Below, piece after piece: positions 1 to 8,845 of a DNA stretch of 42,618 bases (position 1 is the first letter of the stretch; each line of letters starts with the position of its first letter). Source of the DNA: JAGBWK01 sp964462445 (GTDB lineage Bacteria; Bacteroidota; Bacteroidia; Bacteroidales; Muribaculaceae); assembly GCA_964462445.1 (NCBI GenBank), contig CAYWXG010000018.1:1-42618 (forward strand), in the 5' to 3' direction. Made by a program: the position numbers and the translations under genes. Below the pieces are notes generated by a model that worked only from the letters and a program-made list of their open reading frames with translations, searched no databases and had not been told where the DNA came from.

Positions 1-140
1 CTCTATTTGACTGAGGGGGCTTGTAAATTGAAAAAACAGACTCGAACGCCGAAATGTCAGCATCCGAGCTATGCTATTTTGACGCATTCAAGTTTTAGCG
101 GACAGTAATAATTATTTACTCTATATCGTTGCGCTTGAAA
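1..140. other. Intergenic edge, no feature seen
   Basis: AT-rich sequence downstream of the minus-strand dehydrogenase gene. I see no open reading frame, no strong hairpin and no Bacteroidetes-type promoter here. Confidence 0.5.
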
Positions 141-1349
141 TTAACCTAAGCGGTCAACTTCGAGGTCGCCATTGATAATCTCTTCCCATGGCAATCCTTG
201 CACATTGAGTTGCTCCATGAAGGGATCGGGATCGAATTCCTCTACATTGTGTACGCCGGGCATAACCCATTTGCCGGTGAGGAACATCATTGCGCCTATC
301 ATAGCCGGAACGCCGGTGGTGTAGCTCACTGCTTGCATGCCGGTCTCGCGATATGCCGCCTCGTGCGAACAGTTGTTGAATATGTAGTATTTCAATTCTT
401 TACCATCTTTGCCGAGACCTGAGATGCGGCAACCGATTGATGTTTCGCCGTGATAGTTTTCGCCAAGGTCCTGAGGGTTGGGAAGCACAGCTTTGAGGAA
501 TTGCAACGGAACGATTTTAACTCCGTTATATTCCACTTCATCGATACGCGCCATGCCGATATTTTGGATTACGCGCAAGTGGGTCAAATATTCTTGACCG
601 AATGTCATCCAGAAACGTGCACGTTTGATTGTCGGGAAATTGAGCACGAGTGATTCAAGCTCTTCGTGGTATAGAAGATATGAATCGCGCTGTCCGATAC
701 GCGGATAGGTCAACGATCCGTGGATTTCGAGCGGACCGGTTGTCACCCACTTGCCATCTTGCCAATAGCGACCGTTTTGTGTTATCTCGCGGATATTGAT
801 TTCCGGGTTGAAGTTGGTAGCAAAAGCTTTGCCATGGTCTCCCGCATTGCAGTCTACGATATCGAGGTAGTGCATTTCCGAGAAATGATGCTTAGCAGCG
901 TAGGCTGTAAAGATAGCCGATACTCCGGGGTCGAAACCACATCCGAGGATTGCTGTCAATCCGGCTTTTTCGAAGCGTTCGCGGTAAGCCCACTGCCAAG
1001 AATATTCAAAATGAGCTTCATCTTTGGGCTCATAGTTGGCTGTATCGAGATAGTTTACTCCACATTTCAAGCATGCCTCCATGATAGTGAGGTCCTGATA
1101 GGGGAGTGCTACATTGATACAAATATCGGGCTTATGGCGATTGAACAACTCGCAAAGTTGATCTACGTCGTCGGCATCTACCGAGTCGGTCACGATATTA
1201 TCTTTGCCGATAGCTTTGGCTATTGCATCGCATTTGCTTTTGGTGCGTGATGCTAACACTATTTCATTGAAAACGTGGGAATTTTGAGCACACTTGTGTG
1301 CTACTACTGTTCCTACTCCGCCGGCTCCTATGATGAGAACTTTTGACAT
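141..1349 (-). CDS. Saccharopine dehydrogenase-family protein, probable carboxynorspermidine dehydrogenase
   Basis: This 402-residue cytoplasmic oxidoreductase opens with a Rossmann NAD(P)-binding motif (VLIIGAGGVGTVVAHKC, residues 4-20). It then matches the saccharopine dehydrogenase-like fold of about 400 residues, including the segment ILGCGFDPGVSAIF in mid-protein. In gut Bacteroidales, proteins of this length and type usually act as carboxynorspermidine synthase (CANSDH) in the alternative spermidine route, reductively condensing aspartate semialdehyde with a diamine. The partner decarboxylase NspC is not in the window, so the substrate is inferred from family knowledge. The ATG at 1349 sits directly before the Rossmann strand and is the natural start. 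The gene lies 50 bases downstream of cysS on the same strand with no terminator between, so they may share a transcript. A lysine-pathway saccharopine dehydrogenase is the alternative. Confidence 0.8.
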   Translation of the reverse strand: MSKVLIIGAGGVGTVVAHKCAQNSHVFNEIVLASRTKSKCDAIAKAIGKDNIVTDSVDADDVDQLCELFNRHKPDICINVALPYQDLTIMEACLKCGVNYLDTANYEPKDEAHFEYSWQWAYRERFEKAGLTAILGCGFDPGVSAIFTAYAAKHHFSEMHYLDIVDCNAGDHGKAFATNFNPEINIREITQNGRYWQDGKWVTTGPLEIHGSLTYPRIGQRDSYLLYHEELESLVLNFPTIKRARFWMTFGQEYLTHLRVIQNIGMARIDEVEYNGVKIVPLQFLKAVLPNPQDLGENYHGETSIGCRISGLGKDGKELKYYIFNNCSHEAAYRETGMQAVSYTTGVPAMIGAMMFLTGKWVMPGVHNVEEFDPDPFMEQLNVQGLPWEEIINGDLEVDRLG

Positions 1350-1399
1350 GATTATCTTTTTGTTTTTGTGTTATTGATTCAGGGTATTTCTTTGGGATG

Positions 1400-2890
1400 T
1401 TATTTCAGACTCCATTCAAAGCCATCTTTAGTGTCCTTGACATTAAAGCCGATTTTGGCAAGACCATCGCGTATGGCATCTGATGTTGCCCAATCTTTTT
1501 TAGATTTGGCTTCAGCACGAATATTTAGCAACAAATCAACGGCATCTTCAAACGGTTTCATTGCCTCCTTGTTTCCACCCTCTACTACGTCGTCGGCCAT
1601 CCCTAAAATGTCAAACAGGAATGTGCCAAACAATTTGCCCAACGCGGCAATGTCGTCGGCTGTAGCTTTGGCATTTCCATCATTAATGCGATTTACTATC
1701 GAGCATGCTTCAAAGAGGTGGGCCAACACTATCGGTGTGTTCAAATCGTCGTCGAGAGCTTCGTAGCACTTTGTTTCCAATGATGCAATATCAGCAGCTA
1801 CTTCGCTTGTTTCCCCTGCTTTGAGGTCGGCGATGCGGCGATAACCTTCAAGCATGCGACGCATCGCTTTCTCTGCTGCTTGCAATGCATCGTTAGAGAA
1901 GTCGATTGTCGAACGATATTGTGCTTGCAACATGAAGAAGCGTATTGTCATCGGAGAATAGGGCTGCGTGAGCAGAGCATGGCTGCCGGTGAAGAATTCA
2001 TCGAGGGAGATGAAGTTCCCCAACGATTTACCCATCTTCTGTCCGCCGATGGTTATCATATTGTTGTGCATCCAGTAGTGAACGGCATCATGTCCGTTGT
2101 GTGCAACTGATTGCGCTATTTCACATTCGTGGTGGGGAAACTTCAAATCCATACCGCCACCGTGGATATCAAACTGCTCCCCGAGATATTTCTCTCCCAT
2201 TGTAGAGCATTCCAAGTGCCATCCGGGGAATCCTTCGCTCCATGGCGACGGCCAGTGCATGATATGTTCGGGCGCTGCTTTTTTCCATAGTGCAAAGTCG
2301 GCGGGATTGCGCTTCTCGCTTTGACCGTCGAGGGTACGTGTTTCCGACAATAGTTCCTCAATGTTGCGACCTGAGAGCTTGCCGTAGTTGTGGTCGGCAT
2401 TGTATTTTGGCACATCGAAATACACCGAGCCATTGCTCTCGTAGGCATATCCGCTTTCGAGTATCTTCTTGATATACTCTATTTGCTCAATGATATGACC
2501 CGATGCGTGTGGCTCTATCGAGGGAGGTAACACGTTTAAGCGCGACATTGCTTGATGATAGCGGTTGAGATAATGCTGCACCACTTCCATCGGCTCAAGC
2601 TGCTCCAGACGTGCTTTCTTTGCAATCTTGTCCTCTCCCTCATCTGCATCATGTTCGAGGTGACCTACATCTGTGATATTGCGTACATAGCGCACCTTGT
2701 AGCCAAGATGGCGCAAATAGCGGAACAATACATCAAATGTGACGGCAGGACGTGCGTGACCCAAATGGCCGTCACCATACACTGTCGGTCCGCACACATA
2801 CATGCCCACGCGCTCCGGGTGGAGTGGCTTGAATAGCTCCTTACGGCGCGACAATGAATTGTAGATGGTCAGATTATTCTCTTTTATCAT
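1400..2890 (-). CDS. cysS: Cysteinyl-tRNA synthetase
   Basis: Class I aminoacyl-tRNA synthetase that charges tRNA-Cys. The catalytic HIGH signature appears as GHLGH after the MYVCGPTVYG segment, and the KMSKS loop as KMGKS in GGQKMGKSLGNF. Zinc-ligand positions are visible in CGPTVY, HLECSTMG and FPHHECEIAQS. I place the start at the ATG at 2890, giving 496 residues and an N-terminus MIKENNLTIYNSL, which fits the family. The open frame runs 19 codons further upstream to 2947, but that extension is unlike the family. The 115 bases separating it from the DUF3467 gene show no clear promoter. The C-terminal helical anticodon-binding and tail region is intact. Confidence 0.97.
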   Translation of the reverse strand: MIKENNLTIYNSLSRRKELFKPLHPERVGMYVCGPTVYGDGHLGHARPAVTFDVLFRYLRHLGYKVRYVRNITDVGHLEHDADEGEDKIAKKARLEQLEPMEVVQHYLNRYHQAMSRLNVLPPSIEPHASGHIIEQIEYIKKILESGYAYESNGSVYFDVPKYNADHNYGKLSGRNIEELLSETRTLDGQSEKRNPADFALWKKAAPEHIMHWPSPWSEGFPGWHLECSTMGEKYLGEQFDIHGGGMDLKFPHHECEIAQSVAHNGHDAVHYWMHNNMITIGGQKMGKSLGNFISLDEFFTGSHALLTQPYSPMTIRFFMLQAQYRSTIDFSNDALQAAEKAMRRMLEGYRRIADLKAGETSEVAADIASLETKCYEALDDDLNTPIVLAHLFEACSIVNRINDGNAKATADDIAALGKLFGTFLFDILGMADDVVEGGNKEAMKPFEDAVDLLLNIRAEAKSKKDWATSDAIRDGLAKIGFNVKDTKDGFEWSLK

Positions 2891-3005
2891 CTGTTTTATC
2901 TTTTTTATTGGCGGTGATATAAATAAACCGAAGTTGAATTTATTCACACGACCATTGATTGTAGTTGTACGTTATTGGATAGAAATAGCTTTATACCCTC
3001 CTTAT

Positions 3006-3329
3006 TTATGCCATGAAAGGATTGGGGATGCCGCCATCGTTGTTGCCACCACCATTGTTAACCGGACGTTTTTGTGTGATTTCGCCGAAGGTCTTTTCAT
3101 ACTTCTGTACGTTGTCGCGGATTGCGAATAGTAGATTTTTGATATTCTCCGGTGTCATGATGATACGGCTCTGCACGCGTGCTTGAGGTGCGTTGGGCGT
3201 AACAGCGATGAAATCTACATAAAATTCTCCTGCTGAGTGAGATATTACTGCAAGATTTGAATAATGTCCGGCGGCTACTTCAGGTGTAAGCTCTATTTTT
3301 ATCTCTTTTTTTTCGTTATCGTTTGCCAT
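3006..3329 (-). CDS. DUF3467 family protein
   Basis: This small cytoplasmic protein of 107 residues matches the DUF3467 family, which is widespread in Bacteroidetes and of unknown function. The recognisable core is IELTPEVAAGHYSNLAVI, then EFYVDFIAVTPN and RIIMTPENIKNLLFAIRDN. A glycine/asparagine-rich tail follows (NNGGGNNDGG). There is no signal peptide or membrane segment. On the minus strand a TATATTTG -7 element lies upstream at 3394-3387, but I find no well-spaced -33 partner. It sits upstream of cysS on the same strand. Confidence 0.85.
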   Translation of the reverse strand: MANDNEKKEIKIELTPEVAAGHYSNLAVISHSAGEFYVDFIAVTPNAPQARVQSRIIMTPENIKNLLFAIRDNVQKYEKTFGEITQKRPVNNGGGNNDGGIPNPFMA

Positions 3330-3474
3330 TTTATATTAGTTTTTAGTTGATAAAGTATATTTACAATCTATTTTTATTTAGAATTACAAATATACAACTT
3401 TTTGCCGACAATTGCCCCTCACCCTCAAAAATCTTTCAACAACTCCCTATTTCTCACCGAGTCAGCCCTATGGA

Positions 3475-3496
3475 GTGAGGGTCTCCCGGCCCTCAC
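3475..3496. terminator. GC-rich hairpin between maeB and the DUF3467 gene
   Basis: A seven-base perfect inverted repeat (GTGAGGG at 3475-3481, CCCTCAC at 3490-3496) encloses an eight-base loop. It lies about 40 bases past the stronger maeB hairpin and lacks a clear T-run, so it may be a secondary terminator or an RNA structure of unknown role. Confidence 0.4.
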
Positions 3497-3537
3497 ATCT
3501 TGAGATGCTCCATTAGCCATGCGACGTAGAAATTAAA

Positions 3538-3565
3538 GAGGGGATGCACTCACGTGTATCCCCTC
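3538..3565 (-). terminator. Rho-independent terminator of the malic enzyme gene
   Basis: An eight-base perfect inverted repeat (GAGGGGAT at 3538-3545, ATCCCCTC at 3558-3565) has a 12-base loop. Read on the minus strand, the stem is followed by TTTAATTTC. It begins 28 bases after the maeB stop codon. Confidence 0.75.
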
Positions 3566-3593
3566 CGGCTGTATAATAGAATGTTTTATAGGT

Positions 3594-5897
3594 TTATTTG
3601 TCAACTTTGACAGCAACCGCGGCTTCAATTTTCTGCTGCACGGCTGCATCGATTACTGCCATCGTCACCAAGTTTACGATGTCGCGAACTGGCGTATCGA
3701 CATTGATAAAGTGAACAGGTTTGTTCAATCCCATCTGAATCGGACCGATAGCTTCGGCTACTCCCATTTCGAGGAGCATTCGATATGCTGCCGATGCTGC
3801 CGACAAGTTGGGGAACACGAGGGTGTTGACTTTCTTCCCTTTCAAGCGTGAGAAGGGGAATGTAGCATCGCGCAACTCTTGGTTGAGAGCATAGTTGAGT
3901 GTCATCTCGCCATCTACCGGAAGTTCCGGGTACATTGCTTGCATGCGGTCTACAACATTATGCACCTTTACGGCTTCGGGCATAGAGCTTGAACCGAAGT
4001 TGCTGAACGACACCAACGCCATATTGGGTTCTTGTCCGAAGAATTCTACCGAGTTGCGGACCAAGCGAGCGATGTCGAAGAGGGTATCTTCGTCGGTCGA
4101 TTGATTGATTGCAGTGTCGGCGATGAAGAGCACTCCTTTTTGGGTGTTTACGATGTGGAGCGATGCGAAGTGCTTGTAGCTCGGACGGATGCCGATAACT
4201 TCTTTAGCGATATTGCCCGGCATGGGGTTAGATGAATATGTTCCGCTGATAATTGCATCGGCTTGACGCTCTTCCACCATCATCATTCCGAAATAGTTGC
4301 GGTCGAACATATTTTCGAGCGCTTCGGGGTAGGTGACACCTTGACGCTGACGCTTTTGTACAAGTTTGAGTGCAAACTGATGGCGACGTTCGGCTTCGCG
4401 GTCGTGACGCGGATTGACGATTTCGATGCCGTCGAGTTTGATGCCCAAGCGTTTTGCTCGCTTTTCAATCATTTCCTCATTGCCAAGGAGTATCGGTGAG
4501 CATACTCCGGCACGCATTGCTTGTGAAGCTGCGCGGAGCATTGAATCAGTATTTCCTTCTGAGAAGATGACACGTTTGGGATTTGCCTTTGCCATATCGG
4601 TGAACTGACGCGACATCTGGTTGTCTACACCCATGAGTGTACGGAGTTTTTCATCATACTCTTCCCAGTTGACGATAGGACGACGAGCTACTCCCGATTC
4701 CATTGCACCTCGAGCAACGGCTGGCGCTACTGTGGTCAGCAAGCGGGGGTCGAGGGGTTTGGGTAGGATATAATCGCGACCAAATTGCAAGTTGGTCATA
4801 CCATAGGCTGCATTTACTACTGAGGGTACAGGCTGTTTGGCAAGCTCAGCGATTGCTCTTACTGCCGACAATTTCATCTCCTCATTGATTTGTGTTGCAC
4901 CTGAGTCAAGTGCGCCACGGAATATGTAGGGGAAACCAAGCACATTGTTGATTTGGTTGGGATAGTCGGAACGACCGGTTGCAAAGATGATATCCGGACG
5001 TGAGGCTATTGCTTTGTCGTAAGCGATTTCGGGGTCGGGGTTGGCGAGTGCAAATACAATGGGGTTTTTAGCCATTGATTGCACCATCTCTGTGGTAACC
5101 ACATCTTTCACCGACAAGCCCAAGAACACATCGGCGTCTACCATAGCCTCTGCGAGGGTTGTAATATCGCGGTCGGTAGCAAATTCTGCTTTCTGTGGTG
5201 ATAAATTGCCTCGTTTGGTGTTGATTACACCCTTTGAGTCGCACATTACGATGTTTTTGGGATTTACACCGAGTGCTACATATAAGCGAGTACAGCTTAC
5301 GGCCGCTGCTCCGGCACCATTCACTACAAGGCGCACGTCTTCGATTTTCTTCCCTTGCAATTCAAGTGCATTGAGCAAACCGGCGGCCGAGATAATAGCG
5401 GTGCCGTGCTGGTCATCGTGCATCACCGGAATATTACATTCCTCTTTCAAGCGACGTTCGATTTCAAAACATTCGGGGGCTTTGATATCTTCGAGGTTGA
5501 TGCCACCGAAGGTCGGGGCGATGGCTTTAACCACTTGTATGAATTTTTCGGGATCTTTTTCGTTGACTTCGATGTCAAAACAGTCGATACCTGCAAATAT
5601 CTTGAACAACAGGCCTTTACCCTCCATTACGGGTTTGCCGGCAAGTGCTCCGATATCTCCCAACCCAAGTACTGCCGTGCCATTGGAAATCACGGCGACG
5701 AGATTTCCTTTATTGGTATATTCGTAGGCATCTTGTGGATTTTGCTCTATCTCCAAGCACGGAAATGCGACACCGGGCGAATAAGCCAAAGCGAGGTCGT
5801 TTTGTGATGAATAGGGTTTGGTGGGAACTACTTCCGTCTTTCCGGGACGCGGATAGCGGTGATAGTCCAATGCGGCTTCTTTCAAATTGTTTGACAT
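3594..5897 (-). CDS. maeB: NADP-dependent malic enzyme fused to a phosphotransacetylase-like domain
   Basis: Oxidative decarboxylation of malate to pyruvate with NADP. The 767-residue protein has the two-part MaeB layout. The malic-enzyme half (about residues 1-430) contains LALAYSPGVAFPC, the acid-rich metal site region (MHDDQHGTA) and the Rossmann segment VVNGAGAAAVSCTRLY. The rest is a phosphate acetyl/butyryl-transferase-like domain, which in MaeB proteins is usually regulatory (acetyl-CoA sensing) rather than catalytic. Length and order match the family and no break is seen. It appears monocistronic: a hairpin terminator lies just downstream, and a possible -7 element (TAATTTTG, 5983-5976) lies upstream without a convincing -33. 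It supplies NADPH and pyruvate in cytoplasmic central metabolism. Confidence 0.95.
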   Translation of the reverse strand: MSNNLKEAALDYHRYPRPGKTEVVPTKPYSSQNDLALAYSPGVAFPCLEIEQNPQDAYEYTNKGNLVAVISNGTAVLGLGDIGALAGKPVMEGKGLLFKIFAGIDCFDIEVNEKDPEKFIQVVKAIAPTFGGINLEDIKAPECFEIERRLKEECNIPVMHDDQHGTAIISAAGLLNALELQGKKIEDVRLVVNGAGAAAVSCTRLYVALGVNPKNIVMCDSKGVINTKRGNLSPQKAEFATDRDITTLAEAMVDADVFLGLSVKDVVTTEMVQSMAKNPIVFALANPDPEIAYDKAIASRPDIIFATGRSDYPNQINNVLGFPYIFRGALDSGATQINEEMKLSAVRAIAELAKQPVPSVVNAAYGMTNLQFGRDYILPKPLDPRLLTTVAPAVARGAMESGVARRPIVNWEEYDEKLRTLMGVDNQMSRQFTDMAKANPKRVIFSEGNTDSMLRAASQAMRAGVCSPILLGNEEMIEKRAKRLGIKLDGIEIVNPRHDREAERRHQFALKLVQKRQRQGVTYPEALENMFDRNYFGMMMVEERQADAIISGTYSSNPMPGNIAKEVIGIRPSYKHFASLHIVNTQKGVLFIADTAINQSTDEDTLFDIARLVRNSVEFFGQEPNMALVSFSNFGSSSMPEAVKVHNVVDRMQAMYPELPVDGEMTLNYALNQELRDATFPFSRLKGKKVNTLVFPNLSAASAAYRMLLEMGVAEAIGPIQMGLNKPVHFINVDTPVRDIVNLVTMAVIDAAVQQKIEAAVAVKVDK

Positions 5898-6086
5898 AAT
5901 CTTTCTTACCTTAATTGTTGTTGTTATATGTCGGCTCTTTTTTCGAACTTATTTTGCCGGCTGATGTTATTTTTGCAAAATTACAACATTTTTTCTTAAT
6001 AAATGTCATGCTTTTAAAGAAATTTGTGACAGTTGTCTACTTTTTACGCAAATTTAGCAAAGATTTTGCACCATAATGCGCTTTTT

Positions 6087-6737
6087 TCATACATTTATCA
6101 TGTGGCATAGGGTGGTGCTCACTGTCCCTTCTATGATACTATACCCCTCATAGCTCTGTTCTCCAACCGAGATTTCGGACTGTATGAATGATGCATCTTT
6201 GCTTTTTGTGAGATGCTTGATTTTAATACCCTCACGAAGGGATAGGCTTGATATCCCTGCCGCTTTATACACGGCCTCTTTTATCGTCCACGCAAGTAGT
6301 AATTGCTCGGTGCCGATAAATTCCGACTCTGCTGCGTTGATGAATTTTTCTTTGACACGTTGCAACTTTTCGCTCTCTTCTTCGATATCGATACCGAATC
6401 CCTTAATCACTTCGCTTATTGCTATGCATGCACCTGTGCGACAATGTGATAATGATATAACGACATCTTTGCCGGCTCCCGATTTTAATTCAATAAATGG
6501 CGCTCCGGTGGCGTAATGCCCCAGCGTAGCCCCATTGAGATAGGCAAAATTGCCGGATTCTTTTGTTGCGCAGTGATTTATCAGGCTATAAATCAATTCT
6601 CGCTCGCGACGTTGTTTCTCGCTTTTTATGCTTGCGATATCGGCTTGTTGCTGCGGTGAATGTGATTCGATGCTAATATCACCATATCCACCGATATAGA
6701 TGTCAATATCATTAATATGATAATGGTCGATACTCAT
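6087..6737 (-). CDS. 4'-phosphopantetheinyl transferase superfamily protein
   Basis: Transfers the phosphopantetheine arm of CoA to a serine of a carrier protein. In 216 residues it carries both diagnostic motifs: GIDIE (residues 115-119), whose acidic residues bind Mg, and WTIKEAVYKAAG (150-161), with the catalytic Lys/Glu set K153, E154 and K158. An SLSHC segment just before GIDIE matches the conserved SxSH region. The length is that of Sfp-type enzymes. Its ATG overlaps the gldD stop by four bases (ATGA, 6734-6737), so it is translationally coupled to gldD. No carrier protein or polyketide/peptide synthetase is nearby, so the target is unknown. Association of such a transferase with gldE/gldD recurs in Bacteroidetes as far as I know. 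Confidence 0.88.
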   Translation of the reverse strand: MSIDHYHINDIDIYIGGYGDISIESHSPQQQADIASIKSEKQRRERELIYSLINHCATKESGNFAYLNGATLGHYATGAPFIELKSGAGKDVVISLSHCRTGACIAISEVIKGFGIDIEEESEKLQRVKEKFINAAESEFIGTEQLLLAWTIKEAVYKAAGISSLSLREGIKIKHLTKSKDASFIQSEISVGEQSYEGYSIIEGTVSTTLCHMINV

Positions 6738-7324
6738 CGGTGAATCATTTTCAATGAATGAACAACTTCGCGACGTATCACATCAACAATCGGAGCAATA
6801 GAATCGGCAGTAGCCGGCGACGCATCTTTTATAAATGCCACTCCACTCACCACCACATTCTCCCCATCGGTAGAAATAAATTGAACCGGTGTGGATATCT
6901 CTCCGTGGCTCACGAGTACCATATTCTCAAATCCTTCCGTAGAATTAAATTCGATGAGTTCGGCATCGCTGTCCCCAAGATTGAGCCGTATACGCTCCAA
7001 GCGGTTGGCGATGACTTTCTCGATTGTGGAGCGGGTCACCGGTGTTATCGTGTAAAATATTGTGGAGTTGATTTTCGGGTACGACACATCGATAAAACAC
7101 GTTTCCCCATCATCTGCTACGCGTCGGTTGTAGGTCGCAAGATCATTGACCGAAATATGCAATTCGTTGCAGCCTACAGTGATATCGTGGTAGCTCTCTT
7201 GCGGTAATTCTATTCGTGGATAAGCATGTCGACGGGGAATTGCCGTCCCGGCTTTATTCCCACCACAATTTGAAAAGCCTCCAACAATTATCGTAATTAA
7301 TAAAAGTCTGACTATAAGTGACAT
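6734..7324 (-). CDS. gldD: Gliding-motility lipoprotein GldD-like
   Basis: This 196-residue exported protein has an N-terminal hydrophobic stretch (LIVRLLLITIIVGG) and a likely lipidated cysteine at residue 20 (FSNC). Asn at -1 is unusual for a lipobox. The body matches GldD-like features: HAYPRIELPQESYH early, then FIDVSYPKINSTIFYTITPV, and a C-terminal SIAPIVDVIRREVVHSL. In Flavobacterium GldD is needed for gliding and type IX secretion; in non-gliding Bacteroidales its job is less clear. It starts with the ATG at 7324, sharing one base with the gldE stop (TAATG), and overlaps the transferase gene downstream. Confidence 0.85.
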   Translation of the reverse strand: MSLIVRLLLITIIVGGFSNCGGNKAGTAIPRRHAYPRIELPQESYHDITVGCNELHISVNDLATYNRRVADDGETCFIDVSYPKINSTIFYTITPVTRSTIEKVIANRLERIRLNLGDSDAELIEFNSTEGFENMVLVSHGEISTPVQFISTDGENVVVSGVAFIKDASPATADSIAPIVDVIRREVVHSLKMIHR

Positions 7325-8652
7325 TACGATATTTGTAATTCATTCATGACTTTGACTCGCACATTGGTGATACGATGATGCTCTATATCGAGAATCAAGA
7401 ATCGGCATCGACCATATACTAAAGGTTCTTTCTCTTTGGGAAAATCTCCTTTTATCGCCAACAACATTCCGGCCAACGTTTCGCAATCCTCTGTAACATC
7501 GGAATATTCCGCCTCATCAAGACCGGTGACACGGAAAAAGTCATTCAAAAGTGTGCGACCCTCAAAGATATAAGTGTCGTCGGGCAATCGTTTGTAGGTC
7601 TTTTCCTCCTCGTCATACTCGTCGTTGATATCGCCAACAATTTCTTCGAGTACATCTTCGAGTGTCACTATCCCTTGCGTTCCACCGAATTCGTCGATTA
7701 CAATAGCAAGGTGTATCTTCATCTTGCGGAAGTCCTCCAGCAAGTCATCTATAGAGCGAGATTCCGGCACGAAATAGGGCTTGCGAACAAGCTTTTGCCA
7801 CTGAAATTCTTTATCCTCTTTCCCAATATATGGTAGGAGGTCGCGAGCATAAAGCACCCCACGAATGTTGTCCTGTGTTTCTTCATATACTGGGATTCTG
7901 GCGTATCCCGATTGCAACACCACTTCCATCACTTTGTCAAAATCACTGGTGATATCAATATCAGTGATATCGACGCGTGGGGTCATTACCTCCGAAGCGG
8001 TAGTTTCTCCGAATCGCAAGATTTCTTTTAGCATCTCGCGGTCGGCGCCGCTTTTCATATCTGTGATTTCAAGCGCTTGTTCAAGTTCATCGGTTGAGAT
8101 ATTGTTTCGTTTCTTAGTGACCACGCGATTAACGATTCCCGTGCTTTTCATTAACAATGTTGACATTGGGCGGAAAATTTTCATCAAGAATGAAATACCC
8201 CCGATTGCTCGCGTTGCCCATGCCAATGGATTTTGCTTGGCAAGAAGTTTTGGAAATATCTCGCCGCAAAGCAAGATAACAAATGTCAAAATCACCGTTT
8301 GCAATATGAAACTTAACACCTCGGTCATCCCCGAAAATATCGGACCGAGAGCAAAGTTACATAGCACAACGATTGTTACGTTGACTAAATTGTTGGTAAT
8401 AAGGATTGTTGCAAGAAATCGCTCCGGTTGATTGAGAATCTTTCGAATCTGTTCCCCGGCTTTGTTGTCATCCAGACGTTCATCTTCGGAGTCTATGGAG
8501 AAAAAAGCTATCTCACTTCCCGATACAAAGCCCGACAAAAATAGACAAAGCACTGCCATTGAAAGTGCTATTATCTGTGGAGCGCCAAAATTAATTACTT
8601 CTGCTAAAATGCTACACACTATCTGGGTAGCAGGAAAAGGGTCTACGTCCAA
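7324..8652 (-). CDS. gldE: GldE, CNNM/CBS/CorC-type membrane protein
   Basis: A 442-residue inner-membrane protein of the hemolysin C/CorC family. It has a DUF21 (CNNM) transmembrane domain over about residues 20-200 (including LFLSGFVSGSEIAFFS), then a paired CBS region (about 210-330; VMTPRVDITDID, IDEFGGTQGIVTLEDVLEEIVGDI), then a CorC/HlyC-type domain to the end. CNNM/CorC relatives are linked to divalent cation export; GldE itself was described with gliding genes. The start is a TTG at 8652, chosen because the N-terminus MDVDPFP resembles other GldE proteins and an in-frame stop lies shortly upstream with no ATG between. A well-spaced promoter sits upstream at 8756-8726. It heads the gldE-gldD-phosphopantetheinyl transferase operon. 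Confidence 0.9.
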   Translation of the reverse strand: MDVDPFPATQIVCSILAEVINFGAPQIIALSMAVLCLFLSGFVSGSEIAFFSIDSEDERLDDNKAGEQIRKILNQPERFLATILITNNLVNVTIVVLCNFALGPIFSGMTEVLSFILQTVILTFVILLCGEIFPKLLAKQNPLAWATRAIGGISFLMKIFRPMSTLLMKSTGIVNRVVTKKRNNISTDELEQALEITDMKSGADREMLKEILRFGETTASEVMTPRVDITDIDITSDFDKVMEVVLQSGYARIPVYEETQDNIRGVLYARDLLPYIGKEDKEFQWQKLVRKPYFVPESRSIDDLLEDFRKMKIHLAIVIDEFGGTQGIVTLEDVLEEIVGDINDEYDEEEKTYKRLPDDTYIFEGRTLLNDFFRVTGLDEAEYSDVTEDCETLAGMLLAIKGDFPKEKEPLVYGRCRFLILDIEHHRITNVRVKVMNELQIS

Positions 8653-8725
8653 AATATCTTGCTATTGGTTAATAATGCGGCTATTGTCGTGCATTGAGTA
8701 TGATGCCGTGAGCCGTTGATTTCCG

Positions 8726-8756
8726 CAAAGATACAAAATTTTGTCGAAAGCACAAT
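8726..8756 (-). promoter_or_regulatory. Promoter of the gldE operon
   Basis: On the minus strand, ATTG (8756-8753) and TATCTTTG (8733-8726) are separated by exactly 19 bases, matching the Bacteroidetes primary-sigma consensus. The start codon is about 75 bases downstream of the -7 element. Confidence 0.75.
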
Positions 8757-8784
8757 ATTAGGGAATATTTTAGGAATGAAACAG

Positions 8785-8830
8785 ATAGAGCCCGTAGTCC
8801 AATATTGATTTAATCGGCTACGGGCTCTAT
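8785..8830. terminator. Hairpin terminator downstream of the glycoside hydrolase
   Basis: A 13-base perfect inverted repeat (ATAGAGCCCGTAG at 8785-8797, its complement at 8818-8830) has a 20-base loop. It lies 15 bases after the hydrolase stop codon and upstream of the gldE promoter. The T-run is weak on both sides, but stem strength and position support a terminator. Confidence 0.75.
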
Positions 8831-8845
8831 TCTTTATAGACCTAT

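Noticed and set aside
5041..5727. 228-codon plus-strand frame
   Set aside because: Antisense shadow of the malic enzyme gene, with low-complexity Ser/Thr/Ala content.
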